This document shows, piece after piece, positions 57,551 through 64,000 of a stretch of DNA of 64,000 nucleotides. Where the stretch lies: the NCBI RefSeq assembly GCF_023094165.1, contig NZ_JALMDK010000003.1, positions 924,118 through 988,117 on the forward strand, written 5' to 3'. Under the pieces are notes generated by a model that saw only the letters and a list, made by a program, of their open reading frames with translations, was not told where the DNA came from and did no database searches. The DNA comes from Crossiella sp. S99.2 (GTDB lineage: Bacteria; Actinomycetota; Actinomycetes; Mycobacteriales; Pseudonocardiaceae). A program made the translations under genes and the position numbers. The stretch's first letter is position 1; every line of letters starts with the position of its first letter.

Positions 57551-59257
57551 TCAGCCGGTCGGGAACTCGTCCGGAGTCCGCATGCGGTCGCGGATCCAGA
57601 CCCCGGCCGGCTTCAGCACGCCGGTGCCGGTGAAGTTGCTGCCCGCGCAGGTGCCGCTCTTGAACACCGCGCCGGACCTGCTGTCGTCGGAGAAGTTCCA
57701 GTTCGTCCAGCCGATCTTGTTGGCTGCCAGGAAGTCCAGGTACTTCTGCGAGTAGGCGAAGTCGTTTCCGCCGTCACCGCTGGAGGTCTGGGTGCCGAAC
57801 TCGGTGATGAAGATCGGGATCTTGGTGGCGGCCCGCTGCAACGAGTTGAAGTACTCGTCGTGGTGTGAGGCCGCGTAGAAGTGGAAGGTGTACATGAAGT
57901 TGGTGGCGTTGATCGGGTTGTTGATGATGTCGGACTCGTCGCGGCCGTCGGAGATGCCGAAGGAACCCCAGCCGTGCGTGCCCACGAAGACCACGCCGTC
58001 CGGGTCCTGCGCGCGGATCACCGGGATCATCTGCTCCGCGTAGGTCTTGATCCTCGCCCACGCGGTGCCGTTGGGCTCGTTGGCGATGTCGTAGATGATG
58101 TTGGTCTTGTCCTTGTGCCGCTGGGCGATCTCGGTGAAGAAGGTCTTGGCCCGCGCCAGGTTGTAGTTCGGGTCACCGGGGGTCAGCTGGTGCCAGTCGA
58201 CCAAGGCGTACATGCCACGCTTGGTGGCCTCCTCGATGTAGCCGTGCACCATGTCGGTGAACTTGCGCGGATCGGTCTCGTAGCCGCCTTCCTGGATATA
58301 CATGGCGATGCGCAGCACATCGCCGCCCCAGTCGGTGGCCAGCGCGTCCAGCGAGGCCGTCTTCACACACTGGCTGTACCACTGGATGCCGTGCGTGCTC
58401 ATGCCGCGCAACTGGATCGGCTTGCCGTACTGGTTGCACAGCTTGACGCCGCAGACGCGCAGCTGCCCGTTGATGTCGGCCGGGCGGCCACCACCGCCGC
58501 CAGCGGAGGTCTTCACCTGGATGCTCGCGCTCCAGCCGGACAGGTTGCCCGCGGCGTCCTTGGCCCGCACCGAGAAGGTGTAGCTGGTGTTCGGGCTCAG
58601 GCCGCTGACGGTGGTACTCGTGTCAGTCGGGTTGCCCGCGGTCACGCCGTCGCGCTGGACCTCGTACCCGGCCACGCCCACGTTGTCGGTGGAAGCGTTC
58701 CAGGCCAGCGTGACGCTGGTGGCCGAGACCGCGGTGGAGCGCAGATTCCCTGGGATGGTGGGAGGTTCGACGTCCGGCTCACCGCTGCCGGTCTCGGCGT
58801 CCAGGCGGTCCAGGTTGGGGCCGCCGTTGGCCGTGGTCGCGGTGCCGCGGATCTTGTTCGCCCCGGCGGTCAGGGTGACCGAGGCGGTGGCGGTGCGCCA
58901 GGTGGTCCAGGCGCCCGTGCCGGGGAAGGCCAGCCCGCTGACCGCGGCCGTGCCGTTCACCGTGACGTTCAGCGGCCGGTTGGCCGTGGTTCCGTTGGCG
59001 TAACGGAAGATCAGCGTGGCCGGTCCCGCCGTGGCGGCGTTGACCGTGAACTCCACGTAGCTGCCGGTCTCGTTGTCGAAGTTGACGAACCCGGTGCCGG
59101 TGAACCCGGCGTGGTTGGACTCGACCACGCCGTTGGAGATGGTCGCGGTCTCGGCCTGGTACTCGGCCGGGGCCGGGGCCGCGCTGGCCATGGCCGAGGT
59201 TGGCGCAACCATCGCGATGGCCGCCAACAGGGCGAATAATCGAGGGCGGAGTGCCAC
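57551..59257 (-). CDS. Secreted CBM-FN3-GH5 endoglucanase
   Basis: 568 aa. Sec signal peptide (residues 1-27), a CBM35/CBM6-like module (about 30-155; GSYVEFTVNAATAGPATLIF), a fibronectin type III domain (about 165-250; SATSVTLAWNASTDNVGVAG) with a Gly linker, then a GH5 catalytic domain (about 262-560). Catalytic residues: acid/base Glu394 in YDIANEPNG and nucleophile Glu486 in IFITEFGT; also GMSTHGIQW and DWHQL. Likely endo-beta-1,4-glucanase (GH5_2-like), hydrolysing cellulose outside the cell. GTG 59257 follows GGAGGCACAA. An AGGAA-N3-TTCCT dyad lies in its promoter. Confidence 0.93.
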   Translation of the reverse strand: MALRPRLFALLAAIAMVAPTSAMASAAPAPAEYQAETATISNGVVESNHAGFTGTGFVNFDNETGSYVEFTVNAATAGPATLIFRYANGTTANRPLNVTVNGTAAVSGLAFPGTGAWTTWRTATASVTLTAGANKIRGTATTANGGPNLDRLDAETGSGEPDVEPPTIPGNLRSTAVSATSVTLAWNASTDNVGVAGYEVQRDGVTAGNPTDTSTTVSGLSPNTSYTFSVRAKDAAGNLSGWSASIQVKTSAGGGGGRPADINGQLRVCGVKLCNQYGKPIQLRGMSTHGIQWYSQCVKTASLDALATDWGGDVLRIAMYIQEGGYETDPRKFTDMVHGYIEEATKRGMYALVDWHQLTPGDPNYNLARAKTFFTEIAQRHKDKTNIIYDIANEPNGTAWARIKTYAEQMIPVIRAQDPDGVVFVGTHGWGSFGISDGRDESDIINNPINATNFMYTFHFYAASHHDEYFNSLQRAATKIPIFITEFGTQTSSGDGGNDFAYSQKYLDFLAANKIGWTNWNFSDDSRSGAVFKSGTCAGSNFTGTGVLKPAGVWIRDRMRTPDEFPTG

Positions 59258-59308
59258 TTGTGCCTCCCACTGAACTGACAGGGATGGGGCGAGCAGCGGC
59301 GGTTAGTT

Positions 59309-59321
59309 AGGAAGGTTTCCT
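59309..59321 (-). promoter_or_regulatory. Dyad in the endoglucanase promoter
   Basis: AGGAAGGTTTCCT, within TTAGTTAGGAAGGTTTCCTTTG, 52 bp upstream of the start. The AGGAA-TTCCT dyad resembles sites seen ahead of secreted glycosidases in actinomycetes; the regulator is unknown. Confidence 0.45.
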
Positions 59322-59355
59322 TTGTTCGGCCAGGATGTCAACGATTTCCCGGCAA

Positions 59356-60933
59356 TCAGCCCTGCGCCGCGGTCAGCTCCAGCCACAGCGCGAGCCGCAG
59401 CTCGGGGCGGCCAAGATCGACGCCGAACAGCTCGGCTGCCCGGCGCAGCCGCTGGCGCACGGTGTTCTGGTGCACGTGCAGGGTTTCCGCGGTGGCGCTG
59501 ATGTCGCCGGAGGCCCGCAGGTAGGTCAGCAGGGTGTGGCCGTACTCGGTGCCGCCGCGCTCATCGTGCGCGCGGATCCGCTCGGCCAGGCCGGTGCGCA
59601 GTTCGGGGCGGGCGGCCACCAGGTCGGTGACCCGGCGCAGCACGATCTCGGTGCGCAGCCCGTCCAGCTCGGCCAGTCCGGTGATTCCGGTGCGGTGCAG
59701 GTGGGTCAGGGCCGCGTCGGCGTCCGCACGCTGCGCGCACAGCTGCGCCGGGGTGCTGATCAGCCCACCCAGCACCGCCCGGCACGGCCCGCGCAGACTC
59801 GCCTTTGCCCGGTCCAGCAGCTGTCCGGCGAAGATCACCGTCTGCGCGCGCTCGGGTTCGCCGCCGGGCAGCAGCAGGTAGAGCCGGTCCTGGGCCAGGG
59901 TCGCGGCCACCTCGATGCCGAAGGCGCGCCCGGCCAGCACGGCCAGGTCGAGCAGGTGACTGCCGGTGAGCCTGCGCTGGGTGGGTTCGGCCTCCGCAGG
60001 CGAGGCGAGGGCGAGCAGGTAGCCGGGCAGGTCCAGGCCGGTGGCGTGTTCGGCGGAGTCCAGCGCGGTGCGCAGCGCGGCGTTGCGGCGGTCCTGGTCG
60101 GCGTTGGCGTGCCTGCGCAACTGCAACAGGTGCAGGGCGGCGAGGTGGGCGGCCTGACGCAGCGCGGCCGTGCAGTCGGCGGGATCGACCTCGTCCTCCA
60201 CCGCCACCCACAGCGAGCCCAGCACCTCCGGCCCCGCGCGGATGACCAGGCCGAGCCGCACCATGTCGCCGGGCCGGGCCACCCGGACCGGTTCCTGGCT
60301 GTGCCAGACCTCGGCGAGCAGGTGGTAGGGCAGCGCGTCCTCGGGCACCCGGCGGAGCAGGATGCCGCGGCGGCGGGTCTCGTCGATGCGCTGGCCGGCC
60401 AGGCTGGAGTAGGCCAGCACCACGTGGTCGGTGTCCATGATCGCCACCGCCCCGCCGACCAGCGCCGCGGTGGCGTTGGCCAGCGCGAACAGGTCCCCGG
60501 TGGGCACCGTGGCCAACGGCGCGGACAGCGGCGGCACCGGCCCGGCCACCACGGTGTCGGTGCGCAACACGGTGGCGCACAACAGTTGCAGCCGCGGCCA
60601 GGGCAGTTCGGCGGCCGCGTCCAGCACCGCCAGCCCGGCCAGTTCGGCCGCCGCGCGCACCGTGTCCAGGGATCGCCCCCTGCTCTTGATCACCAGCGCC
60701 GCGGCCTGCCCTGCGGCGGCCCGCTGGATGGCGGTGGTGAGCCGGAGCTGGCCGGGCGCGAGGCCGATGCCCAGCAGCAGCGCGGCCGGTTCGACCGGGC
60801 CGGGATCGGTGGTGTCCAGCAGTTCCGGCGCGCCTACCGGGTGGGCCAGGCCGTGCGGCGCGCACACCACCCCGGCCAGCGCGGGACCGAGCAGCTCGAC
60901 CAGTTCGGCCAGGGTGATGCGGGCGGCGGTCAC
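59356..60933 (-). CDS. PucR-family transcriptional regulator
   Basis: 525 aa. N-terminal PucR domain (about 1-120; ITLAELVELLGPALAGVV), a central GGDEF-like/GAF region (LVGGAVAIMDTDHVVLAYSS) and the C-terminal HTH_30 (DISATAETLHVHQNTVRQRL). GTG 60933 is chosen because GGAGAAG lies five bases upstream. It is divergent from a FAH-RraA fusion with an 18-bp perfect palindrome between them, suggesting it controls itself and that gene. PucR proteins often regulate purine, allantoin or other catabolic genes. Confidence 0.92.
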   Translation of the reverse strand: MTAARITLAELVELLGPALAGVVCAPHGLAHPVGAPELLDTTDPGPVEPAALLLGIGLAPGQLRLTTAIQRAAAGQAAALVIKSRGRSLDTVRAAAELAGLAVLDAAAELPWPRLQLLCATVLRTDTVVAGPVPPLSAPLATVPTGDLFALANATAALVGGAVAIMDTDHVVLAYSSLAGQRIDETRRRGILLRRVPEDALPYHLLAEVWHSQEPVRVARPGDMVRLGLVIRAGPEVLGSLWVAVEDEVDPADCTAALRQAAHLAALHLLQLRRHANADQDRRNAALRTALDSAEHATGLDLPGYLLALASPAEAEPTQRRLTGSHLLDLAVLAGRAFGIEVAATLAQDRLYLLLPGGEPERAQTVIFAGQLLDRAKASLRGPCRAVLGGLISTPAQLCAQRADADAALTHLHRTGITGLAELDGLRTEIVLRRVTDLVAARPELRTGLAERIRAHDERGGTEYGHTLLTYLRASGDISATAETLHVHQNTVRQRLRRAAELFGVDLGRPELRLALWLELTAAQG

Positions 60934-60948
60934 GGCTTCTCCTCGGCT

Positions 60949-60966
60949 GATGTCGGATCCGACATC
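60949..60966. promoter_or_regulatory. Perfect 18-bp palindrome, likely PucR operator
   Basis: GATGTCGGATCCGACATC, symmetric over all 18 bases, 15 bp upstream of the PucR start in the 135-bp divergent promoter. Confidence 0.7.
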
Positions 60967-61068
60967 GGTGGCCCAGCGAAGTATGGCGGGACCGCCATTG
61001 TCCAGATTGACGCCGGAGTAGCAAGCTGCGAAGGCCCCCACTCTCGGCACCAGAGGAAGGGACCACCC

Positions 61069-62457
61069 GTGTCCGCCGACGACGATGGCCCGCTACCCCA
61101 GCGCCCTGGCAAGGTCATCGCGGTCCGGGCGCACCGGCCGGGCCACCCCTCCTACTACCTCAAGCCGGCCACCGCGCTGACCGGCGACGACCAGGTGGTG
61201 CTGCGTCCGCAGGGCTGCCTGGCACTGGGCGCGACCGCGCGATTCGCGCTGGTGATCGGCGAACGGACCCGCCGGGTGACCCGCGCGGAGGCCCTCGGCC
61301 GCATCGCCTGCCTGGCCGCGGCACTGGAGTTCACCGTGTTCGACCTGCACGCCGCCGACGACGGTTCGGCCTTGCGCAGCAACGGCATCGACGGTTCCAC
61401 CCCACTCGGTCCGGCCCGCCTGGACCTGCCTGCCACCGACCTGTCCACGCTGGAACTGAGCTGCCGGATCAACGGCGAACTCGCCCACCGGGTCACCGCC
61501 GCCGACCTGGCCCACGACTTCGGCTACCTGGTCGCCGACCTCTCCCGCACCCTCACCCTGGAACCCGGCGACCTCATCCTCACCGGCGGCCCGCCCCGCG
61601 CCCCGCTGGTCGAGCCCGGCGACCGGGTCGAGGTCACCCTCACCGGCTGCCCACCGCTACGCGCCCGCATCCGCCAGGACCCCGAACCCCTGGGCGTGCC
61701 CGGCGCCCAGCCGACCTTTGGCGAGTCCGAACGCCAGGCCGCGCACGGCCCCGCCACCCTCGCCCCCGACACGGCCACCCGGCTGCGCGAGGTCAGCACC
61801 GCCACCGTGGCCGCCCAGCTCCGCCAGCACGGCGTGGCCAACCACCTGATCACCGGCGTCCGCCCCACCCGTCCCGACCTGCGTCTGGTCGGTGTGGCCC
61901 GCACCCTGCGCTGCCTGCCCCTGCGCGAGGACATCTGGCGGCTGGACCAGTCCGGCCTGGACGTGCGCGCCCACGCCGTGGAGGAGATCGCCCCCGGCGA
62001 GGTCCTGGTCATCGACGCCCGCCAGGACCCCGGCGCGGGCACCATCGGCGACATCCTGGCCTTGCGCGCGGCCGGCCGGGGCGCGGCCGGCATCGTCACC
62101 GACGGCCCGCTGCTGGCCGCGGGGTCCTTCGCCGGGCTGCCGCTGCCGGTGTACCACCGCGGCGGGCATCCGGCGGGCCTGGAGACCCGGCATGTGCCGT
62201 GGGAGTCCCAGGTCGCGGTGGCCTGCGGCGGGGTGCTGGTGCAACCGGGGGATGTGCTGGTCGGGGACGCGGAAGGGTTGCTGGTGGTGCCGGCGGGGCT
62301 GGCCGAGGAGGTGGCCCGGTCGGCGGTGGAGCAGGAGGCGCGGGAGGGGTTCGTGCGGGAGCAGGTGCGCGCGGGGGCCGGGCTGGCCGGGCTGTACCCG
62401 ATGAACACGGTGTGGACCAACCGGTTCCGGGCCGGCGGGGCCGCGCAGACGGGCTAG
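61069..62457 (+). CDS. FAH-like domain fused to RraA-like domain
   Basis: 462 aa. Residues about 15-215 follow the fumarylacetoacetate hydrolase fold (KPATALTGDD, FALVIGERTRRVTRAEAL, LTGGPPRAPLVEPGDRVEV). Residues about 240-450 follow RraA/HMG-aldolase (VANHLITGVRPTRPDLRLVG, EVLVIDARQDPGAGTIGDIL, GRGAAGIVTDGP). By eye, the FAH metal pair ExE, expected just before LVIG, reads T-A-R, and the RraA DGxxRD motif reads DGPLLA. Both active sites therefore look degenerate or remodelled. GTG 61069 follows GAGGAAGGG. Likely catabolic and under PucR control; the substrate is unknown. Confidence 0.85.
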   Translation: MSADDDGPLPQRPGKVIAVRAHRPGHPSYYLKPATALTGDDQVVLRPQGCLALGATARFALVIGERTRRVTRAEALGRIACLAAALEFTVFDLHAADDGSALRSNGIDGSTPLGPARLDLPATDLSTLELSCRINGELAHRVTAADLAHDFGYLVADLSRTLTLEPGDLILTGGPPRAPLVEPGDRVEVTLTGCPPLRARIRQDPEPLGVPGAQPTFGESERQAAHGPATLAPDTATRLREVSTATVAAQLRQHGVANHLITGVRPTRPDLRLVGVARTLRCLPLREDIWRLDQSGLDVRAHAVEEIAPGEVLVIDARQDPGAGTIGDILALRAAGRGAAGIVTDGPLLAAGSFAGLPLPVYHRGGHPAGLETRHVPWESQVAVACGGVLVQPGDVLVGDAEGLLVVPAGLAEEVARSAVEQEAREGFVREQVRAGAGLAGLYPMNTVWTNRFRAGGAAQTG

Positions 62458-62567
62458 ACCAGTCCGAAGTGGACATCGCGGACACCAACGGGCACAGCGG
62501 GTTGCGGGATCCGGGAGCCGCGGTGAATGATCGCGGCGCCGGTCACCACAACCTGGAGATGATCACT

Positions 62568-63824
62568 GTGCGCACGATGTCCCCGCGCAAGGCCACCGCC
62601 GTGCTGCTGTGCGCCGCGCTCGGCCTGCTCGCCGGTGTCACCCCGGCCCAGGCCACGCCGGCCGGCGAGTCCGCGCACTGCCCCCAGCTCGACCCCGGCC
62701 TGCCCTGGCACGGCGACAACCGCGCCAAGCTGCAGCGGATGATCGACGAACGTGGCCGCTGCGCGGGCAAGCCCGGTCCGCGCCCGGTGGCGGTATTCGA
62801 CTGGGACAACACGGTGATCAAGAACGATATCACCGACGCCACCCTGGCCTGGGCGCTCAAGCACGACAAGATCCTGCGCCCGCAGAACTGGACCAGCACC
62901 AGCAAGTGGCTCTCCCCCGCCGCCGACCAGGCCCTCACCGCGGCCTGCGGCACCAGCACCCCCGTCGGCAGGCCACTGCCGACCTCCACCAACACCGCCT
63001 GCACCGACGAGATCATGGAGATCCGCGAGCGCTCGCGGACCATGGGCGGCGCGGCGGCCTTCGTCGGCGACTGGAACCACCGCCGCACCGAACCCTCCTA
63101 CGTCTGGGTGCCGAACCTGTTCGCCGGACACACCCCCGCCACGCTGAAGTCCTTCGCCCGCAAGGCCCGCGCCGAGCAACTCAGCGCCCCCATCGGCGCG
63201 AAGCAGACCGTCGGCACGCACACCATCGCCGGCTACATCCGCTACTACGACCAGCAGCAGGACCTCATCCGCACCCTGCGGTGGGCCGGTTTCGAGGTCT
63301 ACATCGTCTCCGCCAGCGCCGAGCCGATCGCCGAGGCCTGGTCCGGCGGCGTGGGCGTCAGCCGTAGCCACACCATCGGCATCCGCAACCAGATCCGCCA
63401 CGGCCGCCTCACCACCGAGTCACTCGGCTGCGGCGACGACCCCGACGCCCTGCCCTACATCGACGGCAAGCGCTGCCTGGTCAACCAGGAAATCTTTGGT
63501 GTGCGGGGCAAGGCGGCCTGGAACCAGCAGGACCCGGCACACCGGATCGCGCTGGGCGCGGGTGACGCCGACACCGACGTCACCTTCGTCGCCGACGCCA
63601 CCGGCGCGCACCTGGCGCTCAACCGCAACAAGCCCGAACTGATGTGCCGCGCCTACGACAACGCCGACGGCCGCTGGCTGCCCAACCCGATGTTCATCGA
63701 CCCGATGCCCGTCAAGACCGGCCCGTACCCGTGCTCGACGGCGGGCGCGGTCCACCCCGACGGCACCCGCGGCCCACTGCTGCGCGCCGACGGCACCGTG
63801 GTCCCGGACCAGCAGGACCGCTAA
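62568..63824 (+). CDS. Secreted HAD-superfamily phosphatase
   Basis: 418 aa. Signal peptide (residues 1-29, cleavage after PAQA). HAD motif I FDWDNTVIKND (Asp78, Asp80), motif II IVSASAEP, motif IV GAGDADTDVTF. The large cap domain between motifs I and II and the secretion resemble Pseudomonas phosphorylcholine phosphatase. It probably removes phosphate from a small phospho-ester outside the cell. GTG 62568 has GGAG nine bases upstream; ATG 62559 or 62577 are alternatives. Followed by a copy of the repeat element. Confidence 0.88.
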   Translation: MRTMSPRKATAVLLCAALGLLAGVTPAQATPAGESAHCPQLDPGLPWHGDNRAKLQRMIDERGRCAGKPGPRPVAVFDWDNTVIKNDITDATLAWALKHDKILRPQNWTSTSKWLSPAADQALTAACGTSTPVGRPLPTSTNTACTDEIMEIRERSRTMGGAAAFVGDWNHRRTEPSYVWVPNLFAGHTPATLKSFARKARAEQLSAPIGAKQTVGTHTIAGYIRYYDQQQDLIRTLRWAGFEVYIVSASAEPIAEAWSGGVGVSRSHTIGIRNQIRHGRLTTESLGCGDDPDALPYIDGKRCLVNQEIFGVRGKAAWNQQDPAHRIALGAGDADTDVTFVADATGAHLALNRNKPELMCRAYDNADGRWLPNPMFIDPMPVKTGPYPCSTAGAVHPDGTRGPLLRADGTVVPDQQDR

Positions 63825-63833
63825 CTCGCCGGC

Positions 63834-63910
63834 GTGTTGGCCGTTGTCGTACACAGTCTTGGCCGAATTGGTACGCCAGTCGGCCAACACACCGTCCACA
63901 ACGGCCAACA
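63834..63910 (+). repeat. Palindromic repeat element, copy D (terminator)
   Basis: TGTTGGCCGTTGT (63835-63847) pairs perfectly with 63898-63910. It encloses the core TTGGCCGAATTGGTACGCCA (63859-63878), itself paired at its ends with TCGGCCAA. It lies 10 bp after the phosphatase stop. Confidence 0.85.
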
Positions 63911-63968
63911 CACCGTACGACAGGGTGGTTTCTAGGGGTCGTTGCATCGTCTGAGGTCAGGAAGCACG

Positions 63969-64000
63969 ATGACCTTCCCGATCCGCCCCGACCGCACACC
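63969..64000 (+). CDS. Start of a gene running off the right edge
   Basis: ATG 63969 opens a frame MTFPIRPDRT with a GGAAG ribosome-binding site five bases upstream. Only ten codons are visible, so nothing can be said of its product. Confidence 0.5.
   Translation, partial: MTFPIRPDRT

Noticed and set aside
59335..61068. N-terminal extension of the FAH-RraA gene to a 1040-aa protein
   Set aside because: The extension is antisense to PucR and compositionally a shadow. GTG 61069 with a strong ribosome-binding site is the real start.
1..64000. CRISPR arrays, tRNA or rRNA genes, integrases or intact insertion sequences
   Set aside because: No regularly spaced repeats with unique spacers, no tRNA cloverleaf or CCA ends, and no transposase or integrase motifs were seen. 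The repeats found are hairpins at gene ends.

Overview
The window is very GC-rich DNA with strong GC3 bias, frequent GTG/TTG starts, short intergenic gaps and many SARP, TetR, PucR and IclR regulators. This fits a secondary-metabolite-rich actinobacterium, most likely of the Pseudonocardiales (inference from style and gene content; no 16S or ribosomal gene is present). I see no tRNA, rRNA, CRISPR array, intact insertion sequence, PKS or NRPS.

Left part (1-8.5 kb): a partial helical protein and an unknown 502-aa protein lie behind a SARP regulator. Divergent from the SARP is a compact operon that looks like a ribosomally made peptide (RiPP) pathway. It has a 50-aa Cys-containing candidate precursor, a very strong hairpin, a radical SAM enzyme with a possible N-terminal peptide-recognition domain, a CPBP membrane protease and an ABC exporter. 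8.5-24.5 kb is mixed accessory and housekeeping DNA: an Eis-like acetyltransferase, a DUF4190 membrane protein, a VOC protein, a DUF2268 metalloprotease, an SGNH hydrolase, TetR plus carboxylesterase, a GntR regulator with an unusual N-terminus, an alpha/beta hydrolase with an apparent internal deletion, a second carboxylesterase and a frameshifted ATPase remnant. 24.6-33 kb holds a large AfsR-type regulator, IclR, a secreted protein, a LuxR-type regulator, a TetR/flavin-monooxygenase pair and a GNAT protein.

The centrepiece (33.4-55 kb) is a biosynthetic region bracketed by SARP regulators. It contains a class II terpene cyclase-like protein whose DxDD acid motif reads ESED, a polyprenyl diphosphate synthase, a UbiA prenyltransferase, an FAD epoxidase/hydroxylase and a P450. 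Interleaved with these are two cobalamin-binding-type radical SAM enzymes, a SAM methyltransferase and four more P450s, three of which lack the usual I-helix acid. A near-identical 14-bp motif occurs in the cyclase promoter and in the promoter between the P450 and radical SAM operons, suggesting one regulon. I infer a multiply oxidised, C-methylated terpenoid or meroterpenoid; no described pathway that I recall matches this combination. At its right edge is a SARP DNA-binding protein tethered by a membrane helix to an extracellular GH16-like domain.

Right part (55-64 kb): SDR and aldo-keto reductases, a guanidine-III riboswitch controlling a Gdx-type SMR exporter, a secreted CBM-FN3-GH5 endoglucanase, a PucR regulator facing a FAH-RraA fusion, and a secreted HAD phosphatase. 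Four intergenic sites at gene 3' ends between 39.7 and 63.9 kb share an unusual palindromic repeat family (20-mer core TTGGCCSAAYYGGTACGCCM). A separate triple hairpin repeat lies at 32.2-32.3 kb.
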